Assembly: GCA_018657625.1 (NCBI GenBank)
Contig: JABHWU010000096.1
Coordinates: 46,836 to 110,835 of the forward strand
Origin: Deltaproteobacteria bacterium
GTDB lineage: Bacteria; SAR324; XYD2-FULL-50-16
Length of the DNA stretch: 64,000 nt
Direction: 5' to 3'
A program made the translations under genes and the position numbers. Below are positions 9,119 to 18,516 of this stretch, piece after piece. Position 1 is the stretch's first letter, and every line of letters begins with the position of its first letter. The notes under the pieces were generated by a model. That model saw nothing but the letters and a program-made list of their open reading frames with translations. It was not told the DNA's origin and ran no database searches.

Positions 9119-11224
9119 ATGTCTAAAAATTTATATATTTCAGCTATCGAGGCCCGATCCGGAAAATCTTTAGTTGCCTTAGGAATTATGGAGCTAATTA
9201 AGCGAAACGTCCGTAAAGTCAGCTTTTTTAAGCCCATTATTAATATAGATGTCGGATCAAAAGAAGTCGATAATGAAATTACTCTGATTTCTAAATATTA
9301 TCATTTGGATTTTAATTATGAAGAGATGTATGGTGTCACTTTCCAGGAAGCCCGGGCGTTAATCTCGTCAGGGCAAAATGAGGCGCTGCTTGAGAAAGTA
9401 TTAGCCAAGTATGATGCATTGGAATCCAAATCTGATTTTGTTCTTTGTCTGGGAACTGACTATGAAGGGGTTTCCTCATCATTTGAGTTTGATATTAATG
9501 CGGAAATCGCAAACAATCTTGGAAGTCCGGTCCTGATTGTGGCAAATGCCAGTCATAAAAGTGAACAAAATATTATTAAAACCTGCAAATTCGCAGTGAA
9601 GTCTTTTGAAGAGAGAGATTGTGAATTACTAGCTCTTATTATCAACAGAAGTGATCCGGAATTGGCGCAATCAATCGTTGAACAAAGTCGTACTGAATTG
9701 AAAGGCAAGGTTGATTTGATTTACACTCTTCCTGAAGATGAACTATTAGGTAGCCTAACAATGGGCGAGGTGGCTACGCATTTAAATGCCAATATTTTAT
9801 ACGGACATAAACAATTACACCGCCACATTTCAAAAATTCTCGTGTCGGCAATGCATTTGGATCATTACTTAGAACGTGTCTCAGAAGGATCACTGATCAT
9901 TACCCCTAGTGATCGCCTTGATATTATCTTCGGAAATTTGGCAGCCTTAAAATCTCAAAGTATGCCAAATATTGCAGGCATGATCCTAACCGGAAATATG
10001 GAATCTGATAAAAATTTCTATAAATTGGCTGAAGGGGTTTCTGATGTTTTTTCCATATTAAAAGTAAGAACCGATACTTTTGAAACAGCAACATCTGTAT
10101 CCCATGCTCATTCACGCATCACTCCTGAAAATACTCGAAAAATTTCAGTTGCTTTGGGTCGTTTTGAAGCAAGTGTTGATACTGAAAAGCTTAGAGAGCG
10201 AATGTTGTTATACAGTTCATCTAAGATGACACCAAAAATGTTTGAATTTGGTCTGATTAGTTGGGCCAGAAAACATAAACAGCATATTGTATTACCTGAA
10301 GGTAGTGAAAAAAGAATTTTACAAGCTGCAGAAGTGCTGATCAATCGGAATGTCGTTGATATTACACTATTAGGTGATGAGGATGAGGTTGCCAAACAGA
10401 TATCCAACTTGGGTATTAAACTGGATAATATCAATATCATTGATCCAGTCATGTCCAGCCATTTTGATGAATATGTAAAAACTTATTATGAGTTAAGAAA
10501 ACACAAGGGAATTACCATGGACCATGCGCGGGATACCGTGTCCGGTGTCAGCTATTTCGGCACCATGATGGTGCACATGGGGCATGCTGATGGTATGGTT
10601 TCAGGGGCGACACATTCAACCTTGCATACCATATTACCCTCTTTTGAAATCATCAAAACCAAACCGGATTGTTCACTGGTTTCCAGCGTTTTTTTGATGT
10701 GTTTAAAAGACCGGGTTATAGCGTATGGTGATTGTGCTGTTAACCCGAATCCCAATGCACAAGAATTAGCCGAAATTGCCATTAGTTCAGCAGAAACCGC
10801 TCAGATATTTGGAGTCGACCCAAAAGTCGCTATGTTATCATACTCCACCGGAGCTTCAGGAAAGGGAGTCGATGTGGAAAAAGTTCGTGAAGCGGTAAAA
10901 TTAGCAAAACAGAAAGCACCACACATACTTTTAGAAGGCCCCATTCAATATGATGCTGCCGTTGATCCTGATGTCGCAAAATCAAAAATGCCTGACAGTG
11001 AAGTTGCTGGAAAAGCAACTGTTTTTATTTTTCCGGACTTAAATACCGGAAATAATACTTACAAGGCGGTGCAACGATCTGCAAAGGCTGTGGCTATCGG
11101 TCCTATTATGCAGGGAATGAACAAACCAGTTAATGATCTCAGTCGAGGATGTCTGGTTCCAGATATTATTAATACAATCGCTATTACAGCCATTCAAGCA
11201 CAAGCAGAAAAAGGACTATTGTGA
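9119..11224 (+). CDS. pta: phosphate acetyltransferase
   Basis: Pta interconverts acetyl-CoA and acetyl phosphate in the cytoplasm. At 701 aa this is the long form. It has an N-terminal BioD-like P-loop ATPase-type domain ('SAIEARSGKS', residues 8-17), a middle DRTGG-type domain (roughly 210-330, with 'GSLIITPSDRLDIIFGN'), and a C-terminal catalytic PTA_PTB domain from about 375. Landmarks in the catalytic domain are 'VLPEGSEKRILQAA', 'GMVSGATHSTLHTILPSF' and 'SYSTGASGKGVDVEKV'. It overlaps ackA by 4 nt (GTGA), indicating translational coupling. The start ATG lacks a strong Shine-Dalgarno sequence. Confidence 0.97.
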   Translation: MSKNLYISAIEARSGKSLVALGIMELIKRNVRKVSFFKPIINIDVGSKEVDNEITLISKYYHLDFNYEEMYGVTFQEARALISSGQNEALLEKVLAKYDALESKSDFVLCLGTDYEGVSSSFEFDINAEIANNLGSPVLIVANASHKSEQNIIKTCKFAVKSFEERDCELLALIINRSDPELAQSIVEQSRTELKGKVDLIYTLPEDELLGSLTMGEVATHLNANILYGHKQLHRHISKILVSAMHLDHYLERVSEGSLIITPSDRLDIIFGNLAALKSQSMPNIAGMILTGNMESDKNFYKLAEGVSDVFSILKVRTDTFETATSVSHAHSRITPENTRKISVALGRFEASVDTEKLRERMLLYSSSKMTPKMFEFGLISWARKHKQHIVLPEGSEKRILQAAEVLINRNVVDITLLGDEDEVAKQISNLGIKLDNINIIDPVMSSHFDEYVKTYYELRKHKGITMDHARDTVSGVSYFGTMMVHMGHADGMVSGATHSTLHTILPSFEIIKTKPDCSLVSSVFLMCLKDRVIAYGDCAVNPNPNAQELAEIAISSAETAQIFGVDPKVAMLSYSTGASGKGVDVEKVREAVKLAKQKAPHILLEGPIQYDAAVDPDVAKSKMPDSEVAGKATVFIFPDLNTGNNTYKAVQRSAKAVAIGPIMQGMNKPVNDLSRGCLVPDIINTIAITAIQAQAEKGLL

Positions 11225-12408
11225 AAATCCTCGTTATAAATACAGGCAGTTCATCTATTAAATATCAATTGTTCCAAATGGATGATAAAAGTGTACTTGC
11301 CAGCGGATTAATCGAGAAAATCGGAGAAACTACCAGTAAACATATATATAAAACCCAGGCAGGTAAACAGGAATTCAATAATCCTGTTCCCAGTCATGAG
11401 GATGGTTTAAAACAGGTTGTCAATTTAATTACTGATAAAGTTGTTGGTGTCATTAAAGAAAAATCAGAAATTAAAGCAATCGGCCACCGTGTTGTTCATG
11501 GAGGAGAAGTCTTCAAGAAACCTTGCATTATTGACAATGAAGTATTAAAAGCTGTCATTGAAAATGTTCCATTGGCGCCACTTCATAATCCTGCAAATAT
11601 AACCGGAATCGAAGTTGCTCAGAAAATATTCCCGGCTGCTATACAAGTCGGCGTTTTTGATACGGCTTTTCATCATACAATCCCCCCCCGGGCGTTTCAT
11701 TATGCCGTACCATTGGAACTCTACCATAAACATAAAGTTCGCCGATATGGTTTTCATGGTACTTCCCATCATTATGTTGCATTACAGGCAGCTGAAACAC
11801 TTGGAAAACCTTTAACAGAAACAAATCTAATTACTGTCCATATCGGTAACGGAGCTAGTATCACAGCCATTAAAAATGGCCAAAGCATTGATACTTCAAT
11901 GGGATTAACGCCGTTGGAAGGTGTCATTATGGGCACTCGTTGTGGAGATATTGACCCCGCCATCCCTCATTTCCTCACAGCCCAAACAGATATGGATATT
12001 GACGATATTAATGATCTGTTAAATAAAAAAAGTGGTGTGAAAGGGATTTGTGGTATGAATGACTTCCGGGATATTCATGCTGCCAGAGAAAAGGGAGATC
12101 AAAAAGCTCAACTGGCATTTGAAATGTATGTTTACCGGATAAAAAAATATATCGGTGCATACAGTTTTGCTTTAGGACAGGTAGATGCAATTATTTTTAC
12201 AGCTGGTATTGGTGAAAATGATGATGATGTTAGACGAGAAGTGTGTTTAGGATTGGATAATTTTGGAATTAAAATTGATGTAGAAAAAAATGAAGGTCGA
12301 TTTTCTAAAATTACCGCTATTCATCAGCATGATTCTGAAGTTAAACTATTTATCATTCCAACCAATGAAGAATTAATGATAGCTACTGAGACCAACAAAC
12401 TGATTTAA
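11221..12408 (+). CDS. ackA: acetate kinase
   Basis: AckA converts acetyl phosphate plus ADP to acetate plus ATP, or the reverse, completing the Pta-AckA pathway. The 395-aa protein starts at GTG 11221 inside the pta stop codon. It carries the ASKHA-family motifs: 'VINTGSSSIKYQLF' at the N-terminus, 'GHRVVHGGE', 'FDTAFHHTIPP', 'YGFHGTSHHYV', 'HIGNGASITAI' and 'GLTPLEGVIMGTRCGDIDP', and later 'FTAGIGEND'. A strong terminator-like hairpin begins at its stop codon, so the operon is probably just pta-ackA. Confidence 0.97.
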   Translation: MKILVINTGSSSIKYQLFQMDDKSVLASGLIEKIGETTSKHIYKTQAGKQEFNNPVPSHEDGLKQVVNLITDKVVGVIKEKSEIKAIGHRVVHGGEVFKKPCIIDNEVLKAVIENVPLAPLHNPANITGIEVAQKIFPAAIQVGVFDTAFHHTIPPRAFHYAVPLELYHKHKVRRYGFHGTSHHYVALQAAETLGKPLTETNLITVHIGNGASITAIKNGQSIDTSMGLTPLEGVIMGTRCGDIDPAIPHFLTAQTDMDIDDINDLLNKKSGVKGICGMNDFRDIHAAREKGDQKAQLAFEMYVYRIKKYIGAYSFALGQVDAIIFTAGIGENDDDVRREVCLGLDNFGIKIDVEKNEGRFSKITAIHQHDSEVKLFIIPTNEELMIATETNKLI

Positions 12409-12445
12409 ATGAAAAAGGAGTTCAGCGCCTTTTTCATTTAATTTT
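12407..12445 (+). terminator. terminator of pta-ackA
   Basis: AAATGAAAAAGG (12407-12418) pairs perfectly with CCTTTTTCATTT (12428-12439) and is followed by AATTTTTAATTT. The A-rich left arm and T-rich right arm mean it could also terminate transcription from the convergent minus-strand gene. Confidence 0.75.
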
Positions 12446-12488
12446 TAATTTCCTGACTATTTTTAGGAAAATTAATTTAGCAATATCA

Positions 12489-12794
12489 CTATTCAATCTC
12501 ATAATCAATCATACGTCTGTCATAAGTTCTGGGACGTACAGTTTTACCGGCTTTTACATGGGCGGGGTGATTTTTATAGTTTTTAAGCGCTACTTTAGAT
12601 TCAAATTTTGAATAAAGTACAATATCACTCGCTGTTTTAGTATTGCTATAATCAAATCCGACTTCAGCTTGGATTAATCCTGGTACTTTTCCCACTAAAC
12701 CTTCAAGGACCCTCTTTATGGCTAAAGCATCAGAACACTCTTTTAGGGGTTCCGTTTTGTTTTTTAATTTCCAGCAAACGATGTGCTTAATCAT
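12489..12794 (-). CDS. Dabb (stress-responsive alpha/beta barrel) family protein
   Basis: The 101-aa protein begins 'MIKHIVCWKLKN' and contains 'VPGLIQAEVGFDYS', 'SDIVLYSKFESKVALKNYKNHPAHV' and an 'RPRTYDRRMIDYEI' end. This is the Dabb-domain layout, a dimeric ferredoxin-like barrel of about 100 residues. Members are often called stress-responsive proteins and some are aromatic-polyketide cyclases; the substrate here is unknown. It stands alone, convergent with ackA. Confidence 0.85.
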   Translation of the reverse strand: MIKHIVCWKLKNKTEPLKECSDALAIKRVLEGLVGKVPGLIQAEVGFDYSNTKTASDIVLYSKFESKVALKNYKNHPAHVKAGKTVRPRTYDRRMIDYEIE

Positions 12795-13263
12795 ATCTGT
12801 GTCCTAATTATTTGTATTTATAGTCTTTTTATGGTAAATATTGTTGATATCGCCTTCAAATTAATACTTTTCGCTGTGAGTACAAAAAAAGTCTGTCACA
12901 CTCAAATGGTGATCCTTGAGAAGATTATCTCAGTATCATAGAAAACCTGATATTTCTAAGTATAGTTCTGACAACACCAACCATTATCAGGAAAAATTTG
13001 GATGTTTGAATTTAATTGAAGATTTGATTCCATAAAAAAACCGATTATTGACAAGCAGAAAATAAATTTGCTGATAAAAAGAGTTTAACAGATACTATTT
13101 AACCAGAAAGAATTTTGTTATTTGTGGTATTTAACAGCTTATTGCGCAAGTTAACATTTACTGTGGAATGGGATTTCTAAGATATAGTACCCCTGCCCCA
13201 CGTTGATCAAAGGTGGCAGGAGCATTTTGAGAGATAAAATCTTATTTGTCGAGAAGATAAGTT
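12795..13263. other. intergenic region with GC-rich hairpin
   Basis: About 470 bp without a recognisable gene. The only clear structure is a GC-rich imperfect hairpin at 13191-13221 (CCTGCCcCAC pairing with GTGGCAGG), 40 bp downstream of the hemerythrin-like gene. It could end that transcript, although no U-tract follows. Confidence 0.35.
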
Positions 13264-13878
13264 TTAGTCGTTATGTTTTCTGGCTTTAAAAACTTCTTCC
13301 AGTTTATCACGGTATTGAGCTCCAAATTTTTCTTTAAGAACTTCCGCCATGTCATTAACTGTTTGTTCACTCTTCTTGAACATATCTTTAGGAAATCGCT
13401 CGGCGTCTTTTTCAAATTCTGCTTCAAACTCAGCCATTTCTTCATCACTAAAAGTTTTTCGGACCATCGGGTAAAAGACATGGTTTTCCCGATTCAGATG
13501 TTGTATTTGTAAATAATGAAAATAGCCAAGATTTTCTTCAAGATTTGCGGTAGCGATCTCTTCTTTATTAATGTATCCGGCAATAGATCTTTTAATGCTT
13601 TTTACTAATGAACGTCCTCTTTCATGTTGTTCCCTCAGCGACATTATTTGAGGATCCAAAGCCCCTGCCTTCTTTTGGGCCAATTTCATAAAAATGACAT
13701 ATTCTTCCTTAAAATGGTGATATTTATCCATAAAAGTTTTAGAAAAATCCACGGTTAATGTGAAGAATTTCTCAGGAACTTCCCCACCTTTTTGCATTAA
13801 ATCCAAAACAACTTCAATATTGTCCAAATATCTTCTTACGAGACGATGTTCATTTTTTAGAGTATCTAACACGGACAT
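13264..13878 (-). CDS. hemerythrin-like (HHE) domain protein
   Basis: The 204-aa cytoplasmic protein has an HHE four-helix bundle. Candidate diiron ligands are H11 ('LKNEHRLVRRYLDNIE'), H54/H55 and E59 ('DKYHHFKEEYVIF'), H85 ('LREQHERGR'), and H127/E131/H133 ('IQHLNRENHVFYPMV'). Such proteins bind oxygen, nitric oxide or iron, and sense or repair under oxidative or nitrosative stress. The C-terminal 60 residues are charged helix ('DEEMAEFEAEFEKDAERFP'). A strong AAGGAG ribosome-binding site sits 5 nt before the ATG. It is monocistronic here. Confidence 0.9.
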   Translation of the reverse strand: MSVLDTLKNEHRLVRRYLDNIEVVLDLMQKGGEVPEKFFTLTVDFSKTFMDKYHHFKEEYVIFMKLAQKKAGALDPQIMSLREQHERGRSLVKSIKRSIAGYINKEEIATANLEENLGYFHYLQIQHLNRENHVFYPMVRKTFSDEEMAEFEAEFEKDAERFPKDMFKKSEQTVNDMAEVLKEKFGAQYRDKLEEVFKARKHND

Positions 13879-14316
13879 TTTTTCTCCTTATATAATTTAT
13901 GTAATCAAAATAAATTTCAAAAAATATTCCCCCAGATCAACAGATACAATACTTTTAGTTTTATCGAGTAAGGTAAACAGTAATTCTGTGTTAGTATTTA
14001 TTATTTTATAAAGGACTATTTATGTCCAGTTATTTTTTTATAAACACTAAAAAATTTATTAAATCTATTCAATAGCCTTTATTATTAGCAGATTAAAATA
14101 TTTTAAATTTTAAAAATGGGACTACTTATCAATTAATCAATTGTCAAAACAAATACACTCCAAATTAATCATTATACAAGATCATTATAGATTTTTAAGC
14201 ATGATAAATATACCCTTCCTTTAAAACAATGAGACAGCATTAGCAACTTATAACTATTTAGTAAAACATAAATATTTTCAAATTTTTACTAAATTATATG
14301 TATTATTCAATACAAT
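13879..14316. promoter_or_regulatory. AT-rich intergenic region upstream of the cyclase remnant
   Basis: About 435 bp lie between the divergent hemerythrin gene and the cyclase remnant. I see no intact reading frame and no recognisable remnant of the missing N-terminal part of the cyclase. A promoter for the envelope operon that begins at 14585 must lie here or within the remnant. Confidence 0.3.
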
Positions 14317-14637
14317 AGAACTCTGGACAAGTTTATTGGTGATGCTGTGATGGCTTTTTGGGGTGCGCCATTAAAAGATGTCAATAAGACCAACACTGCA
14401 TTTGAGTTGTACCAATTCAAAAAATTTGAACAATCAGAAAAAATTTACCAATCTTGGCTGGAAGATAATCCAAAAGATTTCATTTCAAAACTTTTCATAG
14501 ATCGTTGTCATAAGTATACTAAAAGTAAGCTATCAGAAAACTGGGATGGGTGTTTTACTTTTGACAAAAATAGTGGAGGGCAAAATGAAAAAATATCTAA
14601 TGACACTGGTGATACTCATCTTTTGTTTCAATATTAA
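14317..14637 (+). pseudogene. collapsed class III adenylate/guanylate cyclase
   Basis: The frame reads 'RTLDKFIGDAVMAFWGAPLKD', a hallmark of the class III nucleotide cyclase catalytic domain. It then switches after about 15 codons to 'AFELYQFKKFEQSEKIYQSWLEDNPKDFISKLFIDRC' and 'LSENWDGCFTF', which resemble the extreme C-terminus of CHASE2-type cyclases. The roughly 70-100 residues that normally separate these parts, and everything N-terminal, are missing. There is no start codon at the proper place. I read it as an in-frame internal deletion plus 5' truncation. Its 3' end overlaps the SH3 gene at 14585, as expected if the cyclase once headed this operon. Confidence 0.7.
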
Positions 14638-15055
14638 TCTTTTAGCCGATACCCGGTATATTAAAAGCTTTCGGATTAAACCTACAAAAACAGCTGGTGG
14701 AAATGAAAAAATGGAACTTCTTAAAAGAGGCTTCCAGGTTGAAGTCCTTGATACAGTTAAGAACTGGAAAAAAATTGAATTCAACGGAAAAACCGGATGG
14801 GTGCATAAATTAGCGCTTTCCAAGAAAGTGCCTCGTCAGAGAATTTCGTTGCTGACAAAGAAAGTAAATATTTCATTAAAAGCCCGCAAACGTGCTTCTT
14901 CTTTTACCAGCGCCGCTGCTGCCAGAGGTCTGATGGATTCTGAGAAAAGTAATCTGGCCATCTTAGGAGCACCTAATTTTATGGCTCTATTCGAAATGAT
15001 GGCACTAGCCGTTCAAATAGAAGCAGCAACCCTATATGTGAGCCTGGATGAATAA
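14585..15055 (+). CDS. secreted SH3-domain protein
   Basis: The start is ATG 14585, chosen because GGAGGG lies just upstream and the signal peptide ('KKYLMTLVILIFCFNINLLA') begins there. The mature protein has a bacterial SH3 domain in about residues 20-80: 'RIKPTKTAGG', 'LKRGFQVEVLDTVKNWKKIEFNGKTGWVH'. A short C-terminal region has 'KRASSFTSAAAARGL'. Such periplasmic SH3 domains bind peptidoglycan or peptides. It is followed by a 67-aa secreted protein (8-nt overlap), an M48 protease and a porin, all tightly packed, so it belongs to an envelope operon. Confidence 0.85.
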   Translation: MKKYLMTLVILIFCFNINLLADTRYIKSFRIKPTKTAGGNEKMELLKRGFQVEVLDTVKNWKKIEFNGKTGWVHKLALSKKVPRQRISLLTKKVNISLKARKRASSFTSAAAARGLMDSEKSNLAILGAPNFMALFEMMALAVQIEAATLYVSLDE

Positions 15056-15251
15056 ATCTCGTCAACAAATATTAATCGCAATTAGTTTGCTTTTAGCCAG
15101 TGTCGCAGTTTCATATGCTTCACTCGATTCTAAAACAGATGCACTTTCAAATCTGGGAAAACCTGATTATGTCACTTTAGCCGAAGTCGAGAATCAAATC
15201 GTTGATCCGGAAGAAGCAATCCTTTTCTTAAATGAGGCGGAAAATGAATAG
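15048..15251 (+). CDS. small secreted protein in the envelope operon
   Basis: The 67-aa product has a signal peptide (MNKSRQQILIAISLLLASVAVSYA) followed by about 43 acidic residues containing 'ALSNLGKPDYVTLAEVEN' and 'EEAILFLNEAENE'. I do not recognise a family. It overlaps the SH3 gene by 8 nt and the M48 gene by 8 nt, so it is translated as part of the operon. It may be an accessory to the protease. Confidence 0.65.
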   Translation: MNKSRQQILIAISLLLASVAVSYASLDSKTDALSNLGKPDYVTLAEVENQIVDPEEAILFLNEAENE

Positions 15252-16071
15252 AATTTTAATCCTTTTCATTGTGTCAGTCTTTGCTCTGAATGCCTGTAGT
15301 GGCTCAAAAAAGACCTTTCGTACACGGGCACATAAAACCGATCAACAATTTAATGATGATGACACCATCGCGGAAATCAGATTTGGGCGAAATCTGGCGG
15401 CACGTATCCTGGGTAAATATAGTCCCTGGAAGAATAAAAAAGCACTCCGTTACCTCAATTTAATCGGTAGCGGAGTGGTTGCTCAGATGGGAAGAACTGA
15501 TTTGGAATTTTATTTCACTATTTTAGACACTGATGAGATTAATGCCTATGCCATCCCAGGTGGATATGTTTTTATCACTCGAGGTGCAATAGAATTGATG
15601 GAAAACGAAGCGCAATTAGTAGGCGCAATCGCTCACGAAATTGCTCATATTAATCAAAGACATATTGTGAAGAAAATGAATATCCGTGGAGCAGATAATG
15701 CTTTTTTAGCCAGTATTTCAGCAGCAGCCGGAGGAGGGGCTGTTTCCGGAGTAACAGCGCTTGACCGAAAACTGGCCCAGGCTATTGATGCACTGTTTGG
15801 AACGGGTTTGGATAAACAACTGGAAATTGACGCAGACCAGGAAGGAATACAAATGATCATGGCATTAGGTTATAATTGGAAGAGCTACAACGATTTTTTA
15901 GTTAAAATCGATAATCAATTATATCAAAATCGAAGAAAAATTATTTCAAAAACACATCCTCCCATTCAGGAACGTATAAAACGCTTGTATGCAATAGCAG
16001 AAGCAGAAGGAATGTTAGATTATATCGGGAAACTAAATAAAAAGAGATTCAATGACAATATCCGTAATTAG
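15244..16071 (+). CDS. M48-family metalloprotease lipoprotein
   Basis: The protein is 275 aa from ATG 15244; a slightly earlier in-frame ATG at 15232 is possible. It has a lipobox ending 'FALNAC', so it should be a membrane lipoprotein. The zinc-protease motif HEIAH (about residues 131-135, in 'AIAHEIAHINQRH') and the downstream glutamate region 'LEIDADQEGIQMI' mark peptidase family M48, like BepA/LoiP, which act in outer-membrane protein quality control. 'AYAIPGGYVFITRGAIELM' is also typical. Overlap with its neighbours indicates one operon with the SH3 protein and FadL-like porin. Confidence 0.92.
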   Translation: MNRILILFIVSVFALNACSGSKKTFRTRAHKTDQQFNDDDTIAEIRFGRNLAARILGKYSPWKNKKALRYLNLIGSGVVAQMGRTDLEFYFTILDTDEINAYAIPGGYVFITRGAIELMENEAQLVGAIAHEIAHINQRHIVKKMNIRGADNAFLASISAAAGGGAVSGVTALDRKLAQAIDALFGTGLDKQLEIDADQEGIQMIMALGYNWKSYNDFLVKIDNQLYQNRRKIISKTHPPIQERIKRLYAIAEAEGMLDYIGKLNKKRFNDNIRN

Positions 16072-17254
16072 ACGATGTTTGGTTTTATCTGCCTTCTGCC
16101 CTTATTTTATTTGCAATATTGTTCTGGCCGATATTTCTCACTATAAAGAGGTATTAGTTTCTGATCGAGCGACTAATATGGGCGGCGCATATGCTGCTGT
16201 TTCAGATGATGCGTCTGGTGCTTATTATAACCCTGCCGGTTTAGTATTTGGTGCGAATGATTCTATGACCAGCTTATCGAATACAACTAACTTTGTGGGC
16301 AACAAATATGACAACTCAGTTGGTAATGAAGCCGAGGAAGAAGAAGATTGGCGATATTTAATTAATTTTGCCGGATATATGAAACGGTTGGATGATTCAG
16401 TATATGGTATTTCTTACGCTATTGATGACTCAACTGGGGTTCAACAAGATCAGAAATTCGAAGACGGTACTGTTATCAATAAAGTTGGTGATGACAGAAC
16501 TTATAAATATGGACTTTCCTGGGCACAGCAATTAGAAGAATATTTTTCATTCGGAACAACTGTATATATGTATCATAGGGAATATTACCTGCAAAAAAGC
16601 AGATTGTTTGATTCCGATGATATCAATGAAACATGGTCCTTTGAAAAGCAAGAAGGGTCAGAATTAGGTTTTAACCTGATTGGCGGGATAATGTGGCTAC
16701 CGGAAGATGAGTTTTCAATTGGGATGGTTGTAAAAAAGACATTTTTTTTTCATGCTGAGCACCATTTTCAAACCCAATACAAAGCTGCCGGAGTATCAAA
16801 TGTTGAACATAATACTGCCACTGACAAAAATTATCGTAAAATGCCTTTAACTGTAACATTGGGCATTGCCTGGTTCCCTTCTCCGAATACCTTAATCACT
16901 GGTGATGTCGATTACCATAAAATTGAGGATGAAGATAAGGTCAATGTTTTAAATATTTCAACAGGTGTTGAATACTATTTGACAGAGGAATATGTCGTTC
17001 GAGGTGGACTCTATACTAATTTTGATAATGACGTTATGCCTGATTCTACAACAACGAATACTGAAAAAATCGATATGTATGGAGTAACTTTGGGTTTTTC
17101 CATCTTTAATGGATCGTCAATGATTACAGCAGGGGGGGTGTTTTCTTTAGCTGAAGGAAAAGCACAGGTTGATCCAGACAATCCTAATAATATTCAAACA
17201 GCTCACAGGGAAGTTTATTCATACATGCTAGCAGTCAGTATTAATTTTGATTAA
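16052..17254 (+). CDS. OmpP1/FadL-family outer-membrane transporter
   Basis: The 400-aa protein has a signal peptide and the FadL-type N-terminus 'ATNMGGAYAAVSDDASGAYY' followed by NPAGL, then alternating beta-strand sequence to a C-terminal aromatic strand ending 'LAVSINFD'. FadL-type barrels move hydrophobic compounds such as fatty acids across the outer membrane. Its start overlaps the M48 protease gene by 20 nt. Placement after a putative outer-membrane quality-control protease suggests functional linkage. Confidence 0.88.
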   Translation: MTISVIRRCLVLSAFCPYFICNIVLADISHYKEVLVSDRATNMGGAYAAVSDDASGAYYNPAGLVFGANDSMTSLSNTTNFVGNKYDNSVGNEAEEEEDWRYLINFAGYMKRLDDSVYGISYAIDDSTGVQQDQKFEDGTVINKVGDDRTYKYGLSWAQQLEEYFSFGTTVYMYHREYYLQKSRLFDSDDINETWSFEKQEGSELGFNLIGGIMWLPEDEFSIGMVVKKTFFFHAEHHFQTQYKAAGVSNVEHNTATDKNYRKMPLTVTLGIAWFPSPNTLITGDVDYHKIEDEDKVNVLNISTGVEYYLTEEYVVRGGLYTNFDNDVMPDSTTTNTEKIDMYGVTLGFSIFNGSSMITAGGVFSLAEGKAQVDPDNPNNIQTAHREVYSYMLAVSINFD

Positions 17255-17348
17255 ATTATCAAATAATTCCTGAGTTCCGTTGCAAAAAAAATATTTAAAC
17301 CATTCTTTTTTAGCGATAATGCACCTATAATCGTTAATCGTAGCAGAA

Positions 17349-18104
17349 TCAATGGCAAGTATTGAAATTACTATTTTTATCTGCAGTTATTTTATCTTTG
17401 AATCGTGGGTCATCGAATTTAACCAGTTCAGGAAGTTGACCAATTAAGCCGATTTGATCTTCTTTAATGACCAACCCCCCTAAAATTCCATCCATATCAA
17501 CAATTGTTTCCAGAACCGGGTGAATATCATTAACAGATTTAATCTGATTACAAACATGTGTGGCAGCTGCATCAGCTAAAGCAGCATCCCGGGCTAAAAC
17601 AGTAGCCAGATTACAGTTCCCAAAACTTTTTGAATGTCCCATTTTGCTAGAGGAAGAACATATTGCCACAGGGGTTTCTTCGGGTTGAATATAAAAAGCC
17701 ACTTTGCCAGATAGCAGAGAATCTTTAGCATATATTCCAATAACAATTGGTTTTTTTACCTGAAGATAGATATCTCCACCATTTTCAACAATGGTTTCTT
17801 CTGCCCCTTTCTGGATGGCAACCCTAACCGCAAATTCAGCATTTATTCCAGCCACTGCAGCCATCGGACCAACACCAATTTGATCTGCTGCACTGATCAT
17901 TCTGCTTACTATTTCCGGTGGGTTCTTTTTCGCTAAAATGGGTTTCAGGGCATCCATAAATTCAGGATGACGCCGAATATATTCAATTAATATCCGACGC
18001 TGTTGCTGTAATTCACCGATGACAATATTAGTTTTAGTGGAAGAAATTCTAAAATTGGCCCCTTCCAGAGCATAGTTTGAAAAATGCCGCATACCGCTAT
18101 GCAT
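17349..18104 (-). CDS. UPF0280 family protein (ApbE-like fold)
   Basis: The 251-aa protein carries the UPF0280 signature 'DQIGVGPMAAVAGINAEFAV' and 'ENGGDIYL', and later 'CNLATVLARDAALADAAATHV'. The family is related to ApbE flavin transferases, and its biochemical role is not settled. It is the third gene of an operon with the DUF39 and NIL/ferredoxin genes; its ATG overlaps the stop of the ferredoxin gene by 8 nt. A second in-frame ATG four codons in is an alternative start. That conserved arrangement links it to homocysteine formation. Confidence 0.9.
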   Translation of the reverse strand: MHSGMRHFSNYALEGANFRISSTKTNIVIGELQQQRRILIEYIRRHPEFMDALKPILAKKNPPEIVSRMISAADQIGVGPMAAVAGINAEFAVRVAIQKGAEETIVENGGDIYLQVKKPIVIGIYAKDSLLSGKVAFYIQPEETPVAICSSSSKMGHSKSFGNCNLATVLARDAALADAAATHVCNQIKSVNDIHPVLETIVDMDGILGGLVIKEDQIGLIGQLPELVKFDDPRFKDKITADKNSNFNTCH

Positions 18105-18516
18105 TCAAAAACAGTGATGAACAGGAACCATAAGGGCAGTTTTTAATACAGTTTAGACATTCAATACATAAATCTTCCTGAAAATTAATTTCCATAGTCT
18201 TTCGATCTTTAATATAAAGTGCGTCTGTTGGACAATGCGTTACACAATTGCTGCATTGCACACAGGAATCTCTGTCCCACTGTAAACCTTTATTCGTTTC
18301 ATTGATGGTAATATCCAAAGTTCTGACAAACTTCAAACCTTTTTGGATATCTTCCGGCTTACCCGTTATGTCAATCAGTAAATGTCCTTCTTCCTCGTGT
18401 GATATTTTGGCTCTTAAAATATTAACTGTTAAATGATAATATCTGATCAGGTCATTAACAACTGGTTTATCTGCTTCTGTTTTTGGAAAAACCAATAAAA
18501 TTCGTTTTGTGATCAT
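18097..18516 (-). CDS. NIL domain / 2x[4Fe-4S] ferredoxin (homocysteine synthesis)
   Basis: The 139-aa protein has an N-terminal NIL (ACT-like ligand-binding) domain, about residues 1-75. A C-terminal double [4Fe-4S] ferredoxin domain has cysteines C85, C88, C91, C95 and C117, C120, C123, C127. In methanogens the homologous protein works with DUF39 to convert aspartate semialdehyde to homocysteine with sulfide, the ferredoxin part supplying electrons. It overlaps the DUF39 gene by 4 nt (ATGA), so expression is coupled. Confidence 0.9.
   Translation of the reverse strand: MITKRILLVFPKTEADKPVVNDLIRYYHLTVNILRAKISHEEEGHLLIDITGKPEDIQKGLKFVRTLDITINETNKGLQWDRDSCVQCSNCVTHCPTDALYIKDRKTMEINFQEDLCIECLNCIKNCPYGSCSSLFLNA

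Noticed and set aside
12990..13090. Frame 'MFEFN-TGA-RFDSIKKP...' as a selenoprotein
   Set aside because: Short, AT-driven, no homology signal and no SECIS-like hairpin.
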